Below are positions 1 to 7,545 of a DNA stretch of 64,000 nt, piece after piece. How positions within the stretch are numbered: the first letter of the stretch is position 1; the number at the start of each line of letters is the position of its first letter. Origin of the DNA: UBA8337 sp965662725 (GTDB taxonomy: Bacteria > Pseudomonadota > Alphaproteobacteria > RS24); assembly GCA_965662725.1 (NCBI GenBank), contig CBFIIT010000001.1, positions 1-64,000 of the forward strand, in the 5' to 3' direction. The position numbers and the translations under genes are program-made. The notes beneath the pieces were generated by a model, which did not search any database, was not told the origin of the DNA, and saw nothing but the letters and a program-made list of their open reading frames with translations.

Positions 1-2
1 GT

Positions 3-665
3 GGCCGCAGTGATGATATTCCAGAAGATGAGGCCTATAGCCTTGAAGGCTGGGCTGATGATATTGTCGCTTTTTGTGAGGCGTTGAGCATTGAAAAGCC
101 ATTTGTGCTTGGCGTTTCGGGCGGCGGCATGGTGGCGCAAGCTTATGCCATTCGCCATTCGGCACATTGCGCAGGTGTAGTTTTTGCCAATACGCAAGCC
201 TATTTCGACCCCGCCTCTGCTGTCAGCGTGTTTCAACGCCTCGGTGGCGACAAGGCAGCACAGGTGGCCGAAAAATTTCTGACGCGCGAAACCAAATTGG
301 ACGAAGTGACAGAGTTCAACACTGTCTGCCGCCCCCTCTATAATCGCACCCCACCGGACAAAAACCGCTTACCGCGCATGATTATGCGCGATCGGGTAGC
401 TATTGAGTTTCATAATTTCGGTACTGGCATATGGCATCGGATGGATATGCGCGCGCAGCTCAGCCAGGTCGAGTGCCCGGTTTTGGTTATGGCCGGGGAA
501 GACGACCCGATTACGCCGGTCGCTGATTCTGATGAAATCGTCGCTCGCTTAAATCCCGCCCTGACACGCTATGAGAAATTAGCCAATTGCGGACATGGCA
601 ATTGGCTAGACCAACCGGAAAAGAGCTTCACCAGCATTCGTGAGTTCGTTACACAAAACCGGTAA
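3..665 (+). CDS. alpha/beta hydrolase, 5' end outside window
   Basis: C-terminal 220 residues of an alpha/beta-fold hydrolase; the reading frame is open from the window edge, so the start and roughly the first 60-70 residues are missing. The fragment begins with GRSD, typical of the loop before the nucleophile. The nucleophile elbow GVSGGG follows about 40 residues in. The acid is probably in GEDDPITP and the catalytic histidine in NCGHGNW, giving a complete Ser-Asp-His triad in the usual order. The substrate cannot be told from sequence; relatives include esterases, haloperoxidase-like proteins and C-C hydrolases. An internal TTG at 84 is not a likely start, because the conserved fold extends upstream of it. 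The gene is convergent with doxX and the two share a hairpin terminator. Confidence 0.85.
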   Translation, partial: GRSDDIPEDEAYSLEGWADDIVAFCEALSIEKPFVLGVSGGGMVAQAYAIRHSAHCAGVVFANTQAYFDPASAVSVFQRLGGDKAAQVAEKFLTRETKLDEVTEFNTVCRPLYNRTPPDKNRLPRMIMRDRVAIEFHNFGTGIWHRMDMRAQLSQVECPVLVMAGEDDPITPVADSDEIVARLNPALTRYEKLANCGHGNWLDQPEKSFTSIREFVTQNR

Positions 666-707
666 AGGCCGCTTCAAAAAATTGCGGCCATCGGCACCAG
701 ACTTTCG

Positions 708-738
708 GCAGAAAACGCCAAACAATGGCGTTTTCTGC
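708..738. terminator. bidirectional hairpin terminator
   Basis: A perfect 12-bp inverted repeat (GCAGAAAACGCC and its complement) around a 7-nt loop lies between the convergent hydrolase and doxX genes. The A/T-rich half of the stem gives a U-run on either strand, so it can serve both genes. Confidence 0.75.
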
Positions 739-748
739 GGCGCCGCTC

Positions 749-1150
749 TTATCCGTTCCGATTATCTAATGAATAGCTACCGGCCCCATGCACGAATAAT
801 GACAAAAAGCCGCCGGCAATGGCCAAATTCTTCATAAACTGAACCATCTCATTCTGGTCGGCGAAGTTGGAATGGAAAATAAGCGCCGACAAAACACAAA
901 AACCGGCAAGCAAAAACGCCGCAATACGTGTTTTAAAGCCCAGAATAATGGCAATCGCCCCGACAACTTCCAGCAAAATAACCAGCGGCAAAAGAACACC
1001 CGGCACACCCATGCTGTCCATATATCCGGCAACATTGTCATAAGTGCCGATTTTATTCAGCCCGGCCGTCAAAAACACCAGCGCGATGAGCACGCGCCCG
1101 ACCGGTGCGGCAAATTCCTGTGCCTTTTCAATTAATTTATCTTGGTTCAT
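749..1150 (-). CDS. DoxX family membrane protein
   Basis: Small integral membrane protein of the DoxX family, about 133 residues with four predicted membrane segments (near residues 15-33, 45-70, 73-90 and 105-122). The N-terminal RVLIALVFLTAGLNKI pattern is typical of the family. Members are linked to redox or thiol-stress membrane complexes, but the biochemical role here is unknown. Two ATGs are adjacent (1153 and 1150); the second sits seven bases after AGGAG and is preferred. The gene lies 60 bp downstream of agt on the same strand, so it may be the last gene of the olsB-agt series, although that gap could hold its own promoter. Confidence 0.8.
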   Translation of the reverse strand: MNQDKLIEKAQEFAAPVGRVLIALVFLTAGLNKIGTYDNVAGYMDSMGVPGVLLPLVILLEVVGAIAIILGFKTRIAAFLLAGFCVLSALIFHSNFADQNEMVQFMKNLAIAGGFLSLFVHGAGSYSLDNRNG

Positions 1151-1213
1151 CATCCGCTCCTATAAATATGATTATGTTGCTGCATTATTCGCTGATTCAC
1201 TCAAATGACAGGC

Positions 1214-2212
1214 TTAGCGCGCAATTAAATTGGTGTAAAAAATTTTCGCACACGCTTCCCATGAAAATTTTAATGCGTGATCGCGCGCCGCTTTTTTGTC
1301 GGCTTTCAGTGCCGCCTTTACCGCTTTCGATAAATCTTCATCCATTTTACCGGCTTTACTGCCGGCCAAAACATCCAGCGGTCCGGTGACCGGATAAGCG
1401 GCGACCGGCAAGCCGCACGCCATTGCCTCCAGCATCACCAGCCCGAATGTATCTGTTTTGCTGGGAAAGACGAATATATCGCCGCTTCGATAATGCGCCG
1501 CCAACTCCTCGCCAAACTTTGCGCCGACAAATGTCACATTCGGATATTTGCTCTTTAATTTAGTGAGCTGTGGACCGTCACCGACCACCAGCTTACTGCC
1601 CGGCACATTCAGGTCCAGAAACGCTTCAATGTTTTTCTCCACCGAAACGCGACCGACATAAACCATTACCGGCCCAGGCAATTCCAACGCTTTTTTGCGC
1701 CGCCGATTAAACAATTTTGTATCGACACCGCGCGTCCAAGTAACAGCGTTTTGAAAACCGCGCGCCGCCAAATCATCTTCCAGCGACCTTGTCGCCACCA
1801 TCATGGCCGATGATTTGCCGTGAAATTTTTTCACCACGGCATAACCCAGCCGCAAGGGCATGCCGATGCTCTCATTTGCATATTCAGGAAATTTCGTATG
1901 ATAGCTGGTGGTGAAACGCCAGCCCCGCTTCAAAAATATCGCGCGCGCCGCCCAGCCCAGCGGGCCTTCGGTCGCAATGTGAACGCTGTCAGGGGCAAAA
2001 TCATCAATCATTTGCGCCATTTTACGTTTTGGCAATACAGCCAGTCTGATCTCCGGATAAATCGGCAAAGCGACGGTTTTGAACATATCGGGCGAGATAA
2101 TTTTTATCTCATGGCCCTGCGCGCGCAAATGATCAATGACGGTTTTGAGCGTGGTGACCACACCATTGACTTGCGGCGCCCAAGCATCCGTCACAATCAA
2201 TATTTTTTTCAC
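1214..2212 (-). CDS. agt: GT4 glycosyltransferase, Agt-like (glycolipid synthesis)
   Basis: GT-B fold glycosyltransferase of family GT4, 332 residues. The N-terminal half has the PQVNGV loop (residues 13-18) of lipid-glycosylating members. The C-terminal nucleotide-sugar half carries GDGP (211-214) and the FPSKTDTFG...LE segment (249-262), where the first acid of the usual E-x7-E motif is replaced and Glu262 is kept. It overlaps the upstream phosphoesterase by four bases (ATGA), so the two are translationally coupled. In Agrobacterium and marine alphaproteobacteria a GT4 enzyme next to PlcP (Agt) makes mono-glycosyl or glucuronosyl diacylglycerol from the diacylglycerol released by PlcP during phosphate starvation. 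The name Agt rests on this pairing plus family; sugar specificity is not readable. Another lipid or mannosyl GT4 is the alternative. Confidence 0.75.
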   Translation of the reverse strand: MKKILIVTDAWAPQVNGVVTTLKTVIDHLRAQGHEIKIISPDMFKTVALPIYPEIRLAVLPKRKMAQMIDDFAPDSVHIATEGPLGWAARAIFLKRGWRFTTSYHTKFPEYANESIGMPLRLGYAVVKKFHGKSSAMMVATRSLEDDLAARGFQNAVTWTRGVDTKLFNRRRKKALELPGPVMVYVGRVSVEKNIEAFLDLNVPGSKLVVGDGPQLTKLKSKYPNVTFVGAKFGEELAAHYRSGDIFVFPSKTDTFGLVMLEAMACGLPVAAYPVTGPLDVLAGSKAGKMDEDLSKAVKAALKADKKAARDHALKFSWEACAKIFYTNLIAR

Positions 2213-3060
2213 TCGGCCGCCTCAGGCATTTGCTCGGCCATATCGTCCGCCGCCGTGTCAATTTTTGCCACCGGCACGCCGCGTCGCGCGATTTCATCAG
2301 CCCAATAAATTATTTCCCAAGTGCCGTCAAAATGCTCCACCAAAGCGGTGCAGCTTTCGACCCAATCGCCATCATTCATATAGGTGATATCGCCATATTG
2401 CTTCATCTCAGCATGGTGAATATGGCCGCAAATCACGCCTTGCACGTCTGCTTTTTCGGCCTCTTTGACAATCACCTGCTCAAACTCGCTGATAAATTGC
2501 ACCGCGTTTTTGACTTTGATTTTCAAATAAGATGATAGCGACCAATAGCGCAAACCCATTACGCGGCGCAGGCCGTTAAAGAATGTATTGAGCCGCAGCA
2601 CAAAATCATAGGCATGGTCGCCAATATAGGCCAGCCAGCGCGCATAAAGCATGACATTGTCAAAATTATCGCCGTGCAAGACCAGAAATTTACGCCCGTC
2701 TACCGCTTCATATATATCTGTCGGCTTGACTTCAATGCCGCCGAAATGCGTGCCGATATAACGCCGCAAGCCTTCATCATGATTGCCCGGCACATAAATC
2801 ACTTCCGTGCCTTTACGCGCCTTGCGGAGGATTTTTTGCACCACATCATTATGGCTTTGTGGCCAAAACCATTTGCGCTTCAATCGCCAGCCATCGACAA
2901 TATCGCCGACCAGATATAGTTTTTCGCTATCATTATAGCGCAGAAAGTCCAGCAAGAGCTCTGCCTGACAGGCTTTTGAGCCGAGATGAATATCGGAAAT
3001 AAATATGGTTTTATAGGTTTTCGGGTCGCTATTTGATTTCAATAAATCGTTTGAGCTCAT
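2209..3060 (-). CDS. plcP: PlcP-type metallophosphoesterase (phospholipase C)
   Basis: Calcineurin-like metallophosphoesterase, 283 residues, of the group often labelled UDP-2,3-diacylglucosamine pyrophosphatase (LpxH-like). All metal ligands are visible: SDIH (22-25), GDIVD (52-56), GNHD (92-95), H129 in LHGD, and GHIHH (212-216). In Sinorhizobium meliloti and many marine bacteria this LpxH-like type is PlcP, which removes the headgroup of phosphatidylcholine and other phospholipids to give diacylglycerol when phosphate is scarce. The tight four-base overlap with a GT4 gene and the presence of olsB in the same series favour PlcP over a lipid A LpxH; alphaproteobacteria generally use LpxI for that step. 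It is preceded by a 97-bp gap that could carry a promoter of its own. Confidence 0.78.
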   Translation of the reverse strand: MSSNDLLKSNSDPKTYKTIFISDIHLGSKACQAELLLDFLRYNDSEKLYLVGDIVDGWRLKRKWFWPQSHNDVVQKILRKARKGTEVIYVPGNHDEGLRRYIGTHFGGIEVKPTDIYEAVDGRKFLVLHGDNFDNVMLYARWLAYIGDHAYDFVLRLNTFFNGLRRVMGLRYWSLSSYLKIKVKNAVQFISEFEQVIVKEAEKADVQGVICGHIHHAEMKQYGDITYMNDGDWVESCTALVEHFDGTWEIIYWADEIARRGVPVAKIDTAADDMAEQMPEAAE

Positions 3061-3157
3061 CCTTCACTCCCCAACGGTCGTGGTCGATGTTCGTCTTTTG
3101 AGCTGATTTGTTTGCAGTTTTATTTCAATTTGCAGGCGTTTTAACCATGCGATTATT

Positions 3158-3853
3158 TTAAGATGCACTTTTATCAACCGCGCCATCCGTCAAATTATCA
3201 GCCAGATTATCAGCCAATAATTTTTGCATCACATAAAGCGCCAGCACCGCCCCGATAAATTGCGCCAGCCAAAAAAGCGGCATATCGACTGGGCGAATAC
3301 CGGAAAAACTATCGGTAAAGCCGCGCGCTAGCGTGACTGCCGGATTGGCAAAGCTGGTGGAGGCGGTAAACCAATATCCGGCGGTAATATAAAGACCGAC
3401 CAACATCGGTACTGCCTCGGAACGATATTTGATACCGCCCAATATCGTCATTACCAGGCCGAAGGTCGCCACCGCTTCGGCAATGAACTGCCCGTGGCCG
3501 GTGCGTATATTGACCGAAGGGGTGAATAGGCTGAGCTCGAACATCGCATGCGCCAGCGCGGTACCGGCCAATCCGCCAACCGCTTGTGCGGCAACAAAAG
3601 CGATAAAACCGGCATTGTCCAATTCGCCCCTCAGACGAAACACTAAGGAAACGGCCGGATTAAAATGCGCCCCTGAAATCGGCCCCAAAATCGTGATTAA
3701 CACATATAGAATGGCACCGGTGGCAATCGTATTGCCCAATAAGGCGACGGCATTGTTACCGTCGGCTAAATTGACCGCCATAATGCCGGAGCCGACAACC
3801 GTGCAGACCAAAATAAGCGTGCCCAGCGCTTCAGCAAATAATTTGCGGCTCAT
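3158..3853 (-). CDS. aquaporin family channel, AqpS-like
   Basis: Major intrinsic protein of 231 residues with six membrane segments and both half-helix signatures intact: HFNPAVS (NPA at 65-67) and FANPAVT (NPA at 170-172), the latter followed by an Arg as in water/glycerol channels. Its start overlaps the stop of the arsenate reductase gene by four bases (ATGA), so the two are translationally coupled. In Sinorhizobium meliloti the aquaglyceroporin AqpS lies in an ars operon and lets arsenite, formed from arsenate, leave the cell down its gradient. The same role is inferred here from the pairing with ArsC; no arsB or acr3 pump is visible nearby. A general glycerol or water channel is the alternative. 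Confidence 0.82.
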   Translation of the reverse strand: MSRKLFAEALGTLILVCTVVGSGIMAVNLADGNNAVALLGNTIATGAILYVLITILGPISGAHFNPAVSLVFRLRGELDNAGFIAFVAAQAVGGLAGTALAHAMFELSLFTPSVNIRTGHGQFIAEAVATFGLVMTILGGIKYRSEAVPMLVGLYITAGYWFTASTSFANPAVTLARGFTDSFSGIRPVDMPLFWLAQFIGAVLALYVMQKLLADNLADNLTDGAVDKSAS

Positions 3854-4281
3854 TGCCCTGCCTCATCGGCAATAAAGCCGTCCAACTGCTTTTTAATCAT
3901 CGCGAACACTTCGCGAAAATGCGTTTCGGTTTCTTCTCGGGAACCGGAAAATTTTGCCGGATCGGGAAACGGCCAGTGATGGCTGGTCGGATGACCCGGC
4001 CAAATCGGGCAGGTTTCACCCGCCGCATTATCGCAAACCGTGACAATCACATCCATTTGCGGCGCGTCCGAGCCACCAAACTCATCCCAGCTTTTTGACC
4101 GCGCATAATCGGCTTCAATGCCCAGCGCAGCAAGGGTTTCCAAGGCCATCGGATGCACTTCGCCGGTTGGGGTCGAGCCGGCCGAATAAGCCTGCCAGCC
4201 ATTTGCCGCATGGTTCATATAGGCTTCAGCCAAGACCGAGCGGCAGCTATTGCCGGTGCAAAGAAACAAAATATTTTTCAT
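3850..4281 (-). CDS. arsC: arsenate reductase, LMW-phosphatase type
   Basis: Thioredoxin-coupled arsenate reductase with a low-molecular-weight tyrosine phosphatase fold, 143 residues. The phosphate/arsenate loop C-x5-R is at residues 8-14 (CTGNSCR). Two further cysteines, C83 and C91, sit in the flexible segment that forms the disulfide cascade in the pI258-type enzyme, and the general-acid region FPDP is present. These extra cysteines favour arsenate reductase over a protein phosphatase. It reduces arsenate to arsenite in the cytoplasm. The gene follows olsB by 25 bp and overlaps the aquaporin gene, so it is placed inside a lipid-remodelling series rather than beside an arsR regulator, which is unusual. 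Confidence 0.88.
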   Translation of the reverse strand: MKNILFLCTGNSCRSVLAEAYMNHAANGWQAYSAGSTPTGEVHPMALETLAALGIEADYARSKSWDEFGGSDAPQMDVIVTVCDNAAGETCPIWPGHPTSHHWPFPDPAKFSGSREETETHFREVFAMIKKQLDGFIADEAGQ

Positions 4282-4306
4282 GCATCCCGCTTATAAGCCG
4301 TATGTG

Positions 4307-5227
4307 TCAGTTTTGTGAAGCGGCTCCGTCAGCCGCATAACGCCGCCGATAACGCTCTGACATATGCTGCATCGGCATCAGCACAAACACATCAACAGTG
4401 TTGAAGCGGTGGTCGATGACAGCACCCGTTCCGACCAGCGCGCCGGAGCGAATATAACCGCGCAGCACAGGCGGCAAAGCGCGGCGCGCCGCTTTTTCGT
4501 CAATCGCCTCAGCGGCCAGCATATTCATATCGACAAATTGCCCATCATGCGCGCGCACTTGCCAGCCATTTGTGCCGCTATGGTGATGATGCAAATAGCT
4601 GAGCGGCTGGGCCAAGCTCATAGGGTCAGTGCCTGCAAAACTGGCACAGCCCATCATCGCGTCAATATTGTGTTGTGCGACATAGACACCAAGGCCTTTC
4701 CACATCAATGAAATGCCCTTACCCGAGCGATGGTCGGGATGCACGCAAGAACGCCCCAATTCCAATAAATTCAGCTGGCGGCCGACACCGTCTAGAAACG
4801 GTTTCAAGTCAAACTCATTTTGCGTGTAAAAGCCGCCTTCGCGCTCGGCTACGGCGCGGCGCAATAAACGATAGCAGCCAATAACCGTCTCACCATTGGC
4901 CAGACGGGTTTTCTTCGGCGCTTTCTTGACTTTATCAGTGGTCGTTAACAGCAAATGCTCGCACAAACTGTCATAGCGGTCGCTATCGACACGGCTCAGC
5001 CTTTGACGAAACTTCGGATGCGCCCCCATCGCCTTATAAAATACGCGGTAGCGCAAGGCTTGCGCGGCCTTAATATCTTTCCGGTTTTGCGCCAGACGGA
5101 CTTTTAACGGGCCGCTTTGTGCCAGCGATATCGGGTCATTTATGGCAATCTCGGGCGATTTAACAATGGCCGATTTTTGCAATTGGACAGTTTTTGGCGA
5201 GCGATTATCAAAAAGTGCTTGAGACAT
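4307..5227 (-). CDS. olsB: L-ornithine N-acyltransferase (ornithine lipid synthesis)
   Basis: OlsB family protein of the GNAT fold, 306 residues. It transfers a 3-hydroxyacyl chain from acyl carrier protein to the alpha-amino group of ornithine, giving lyso-ornithine lipid at the inner membrane. Family features include ALRYRVFY near residue 80, ELGRSCVHPDHR around 155-170 (the acyl-donor binding region) and the GYIRSGALVG segment near the C-terminus. About 50 unconserved residues precede the domain. CAGGAG lies a few bases before ATG. No olsA (the second acyltransferase) is nearby, which is common. In rhizobia olsB is induced by PhoB during phosphate starvation, and a Pho-box-like repeat lies about 44 bp upstream of this start. 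It appears to be the first gene of the olsB-arsC-aqp-plcP-agt series. Confidence 0.85.
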   Translation of the reverse strand: MSQALFDNRSPKTVQLQKSAIVKSPEIAINDPISLAQSGPLKVRLAQNRKDIKAAQALRYRVFYKAMGAHPKFRQRLSRVDSDRYDSLCEHLLLTTTDKVKKAPKKTRLANGETVIGCYRLLRRAVAEREGGFYTQNEFDLKPFLDGVGRQLNLLELGRSCVHPDHRSGKGISLMWKGLGVYVAQHNIDAMMGCASFAGTDPMSLAQPLSYLHHHHSGTNGWQVRAHDGQFVDMNMLAAEAIDEKAARRALPPVLRGYIRSGALVGTGAVIDHRFNTVDVFVLMPMQHMSERYRRRYAADGAASQN

Positions 5228-5270
5228 TGGCAGGCTCCTGTTTTGCTGAGCCTGTCATTGCGCTGCATTG

Positions 5271-5299
5271 ATGACAGATATGCGACACTGATATGACGA
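5271..5299 (-). promoter_or_regulatory. candidate Pho box (three 7-mers at 11-bp spacing)
   Basis: Read on the minus strand, the units are TCGTCAT, GTGTCGC and CTGTCAT, separated by A/T-rich spacers ATCA and ATAT. The last unit matches the PhoB 7-mer CTGTCAT exactly and the others partly (16 of 21 positions overall). The 11-bp period is that of PhoB sites. It ends 44 bp upstream of the olsB start. A further CTGTCAT on the opposite strand at 5252-5258 makes an inverted pair with the last unit. I see no good -10 at the expected distance, so this is a candidate only. Confidence 0.5.
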
Positions 5300-5346
5300 T
5301 TTTGAAACCGCGATACAGACGACAGATCGGCTGGCTCATCTCAGCT

Positions 5347-6135
5347 TTAATATGAGGCGGTAATAATTGTGTAATGGCCGAGGCGGTTTGGCGCGGCAGA
5401 GCGGGCTTGTTTCCAAACACCGCTATCAATATCAGCTTTCAAGCGCGCCAAGCCATGGCTTAGTTCGCTCTCGTCAGCATGGTGAAACACCGACATGGTG
5501 GCGCGCATGTCTGCCGATAGATAAAGCTGTGGCGCCGTGTCCCCGCAATAAAAGAAACGGTCTTGTGTTTTGTCGCTGACCTGAAACGGCTGCGTCGTCT
5601 GATTTTGAAAGCCGGCTCCTTCAAGCGCCGCTTGCATATCCGCCAAATCGGGTAAAGCAGCCGCGTCCTTGGCAATTATCTTTGGCAAATAATCAGCCAG
5701 CCAAAACGCCTTTGCTTGCGCCCGCGTCGCGGTGAATAAAACCAGCCGCCCATGCGGTTTTAATACGCGCGCCATCTCGCCAAATGCTTGGCTGATATCG
5801 GTGAAATGATGCGTCGCCAAGACGCTTATAACGCCATCAAGACTAGCCTTGGCGAAGGGCAGGTTTTCGGCCCGACCGCAATGCCAATCAATCGGTGATG
5901 ATATGGATTTCGGCGGGGCGTTTTGAAGCATGGCGGATGACGGGTCGAGCCCGCGCCAGAGGCCGCCATGCGCTGCCAAAGCAGATGTATAAGTGCCGGT
6001 GCCGCAGCCAATATCCAAATATCGGCCATTGGGCCTTATCGCCAGCGCGTCGGCCAAAGATTTTAAAACCACAGGGTCGGCGCGGCGGGTTTTGGCATAG
6101 AGCCGCGCAACCTCATCTGTATAGAATTTGGCCAT
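5347..6135 (-). CDS. class I SAM-dependent methyltransferase
   Basis: Methyltransferase of the UbiE/COQ5-like Methyltransf_11 type, 262 residues. Motif I is LDIGCGTG (residues 40-47). The acidic-end strand, the motif II region (LDGVISVLATHHF) and the RVLKPHGRLVLF strand follow in the normal order. The substrate is unknown. The frame is open for another 126 codons upstream, but that extension has no conserved features and would run through the promoter region of the divergent dehydrogenase gene, so the ATG at 6135 (MAKFYTDE) is taken as start. The gene ends 119 bp upstream of olsB on the same strand and is not obviously part of that unit. Confidence 0.8.
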   Translation of the reverse strand: MAKFYTDEVARLYAKTRRADPVVLKSLADALAIRPNGRYLDIGCGTGTYTSALAAHGGLWRGLDPSSAMLQNAPPKSISSPIDWHCGRAENLPFAKASLDGVISVLATHHFTDISQAFGEMARVLKPHGRLVLFTATRAQAKAFWLADYLPKIIAKDAAALPDLADMQAALEGAGFQNQTTQPFQVSDKTQDRFFYCGDTAPQLYLSADMRATMSVFHHADESELSHGLARLKADIDSGVWKQARSAAPNRLGHYTIITASY

Positions 6136-6249
6136 AAGTTTTTGTAAGCGGTTTAAAAGGCGAGGGAAAGTCCTGCTTTCGCCTGTTTTGCGCTTGCGCG
6201 TTTTTGGATAAATCGACAAAATACGGGCAAATTTCGCGAGGAGAGCAAA

Positions 6250-7536
6250 ATGAGCGATGTAGCCGAATATATGAATGAAGCAACCCAGAAAGCGCGGGTC
6301 ATTGACGGCCTGTCGGATGGGCTGGCCCTGCGCCCGATTGAAAAAGTCGGCATTATCGGCGCCGGCACAATGGGCGGCGGCATTGCAATGAATTTTGCCA
6401 CAGCGGGTATTCCGGTGACCATTGTGGAGACGAAAGACGAAGCGTTGGAACGCGGTCTTGGCGTGGTGCGCGGCAATTATCAACGCTCGGCCGATCGTGG
6501 TCGTTTCCCTCAAGAAGAGGTGGATGAGCGGATGAGCCGCATCACCGGCACGCTGGATATGGCCGGTTTGGCTGATTGCGATTTAATCATTGAAGCGGTG
6601 TTTGAAGATATGGGCGTGAAAAAAGAAATTTTCACCAATCTTGATAAAATCTGCAAAGCCGGCGCGATCTTGGCGACCAATACATCGGCTTTAAACATTG
6701 ACGAGATTGCCGCCGTTACGGCGCGACCGGAAGATGTTATCGGGCTTCACTTTTTCTCACCGGCCAATGTGATGAAACTGTTGGAAATCGTTCGCGCCGA
6801 TAAAACCGCCGATGATGTGGTGGCCACCTCGATGGATATTGCAGTGAAAATCGGCAAAGTCGCGACTTTGGTCGGCGTCTGTCCGGGTTTTGTCGGCAAT
6901 CGAATTTTATTTGCCCGCCAACGCGAAGCGCAAAATTTGGTCAATCTCGGCGTCATGCCATGGGATGTCGATAATGCGTTCAATAATTTCGGCTTTAAAA
7001 TGGGGCCGTTCCAAATGTCTGATTTGGCCGGTCTCGATATTGGCTGGAAAAAAGGCGCGGTAACCGGTAACCCGATACGCGACCGTTTGTGTGAAATGGA
7101 CCGTCGCGGGCAAAAAACCGGTGCCGGTTATTATGATTATGATGAAAGCCGGCAACGCAGCCCCAGCAAGATAACGGAAGAGATTATCGCTGATGTTACC
7201 GGTGTTGCACCCGGTCAATCAGGGCTGGCGGAAGCCGATATTCTGGCTCGCTGCTTGCACCCAATGGTCAATGAGTCATTATTGATTTTGGAAGAAAACA
7301 AGGCGCAGCGGCCCAGTGATATTGATGTGATTTGGTGCTTTGGTTATGGCTGGCCCGGTGATACGGGTGGCCCTATGGCCTATGGCGATAAAATTGGCGC
7401 GGCGGCCATTTTGGCGACTATGCAAAAACTGGCGGCTGAAAATAGCGATATCGTTATTGCCTCCAGTTTGAGCCAGCTGGCTGAAAATGGCGGCTCATTT
7501 ATTGAGCTGGATTTGGGCGGTTTGAAAACCGGTTAG
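6250..7536 (+). CDS. 3-hydroxyacyl-CoA dehydrogenase
   Basis: NAD-dependent 3-hydroxyacyl-CoA dehydrogenase of 428 residues, corresponding to the dehydrogenase half of FadB/FadJ without the enoyl-CoA hydratase half. The dinucleotide-binding GAGTMG is at residues 37-42, the NTSAL segment at 144-148, and the catalytic pair is His167 (GLHFFSP) and Glu179 (LLEIV). Two C-terminal 3HCDH domains follow, the first beginning at PGFVGNR and the second at LARCLHPMVNE. About 30 residues precede the Rossmann fold. It oxidises L-3-hydroxyacyl-CoA to 3-ketoacyl-CoA in beta-oxidation. GAGGAGAG lies seven bases before ATG. No thiolase is adjacent; a separate enoyl-CoA hydratase lies at 32.3 kb. Confidence 0.88.
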   Translation: MSDVAEYMNEATQKARVIDGLSDGLALRPIEKVGIIGAGTMGGGIAMNFATAGIPVTIVETKDEALERGLGVVRGNYQRSADRGRFPQEEVDERMSRITGTLDMAGLADCDLIIEAVFEDMGVKKEIFTNLDKICKAGAILATNTSALNIDEIAAVTARPEDVIGLHFFSPANVMKLLEIVRADKTADDVVATSMDIAVKIGKVATLVGVCPGFVGNRILFARQREAQNLVNLGVMPWDVDNAFNNFGFKMGPFQMSDLAGLDIGWKKGAVTGNPIRDRLCEMDRRGQKTGAGYYDYDESRQRSPSKITEEIIADVTGVAPGQSGLAEADILARCLHPMVNESLLILEENKAQRPSDIDVIWCFGYGWPGDTGGPMAYGDKIGAAAILATMQKLAAENSDIVIASSLSQLAENGGSFIELDLGGLKTG

Positions 7537-7545
7537 CGGTTTATC

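Noticed and set aside
1201..1215. Isolated CTGTCAT on the minus strand before doxX
   Set aside because: No second unit at 11-bp spacing on either side; a single 7-mer is expected by chance.
5347..6513. Long version (388 residues) of the methyltransferase
   Set aside because: The extra 126 residues overlap the start of the divergent dehydrogenase gene and show no conservation pattern; ATG at 6135 gives a normal protein.
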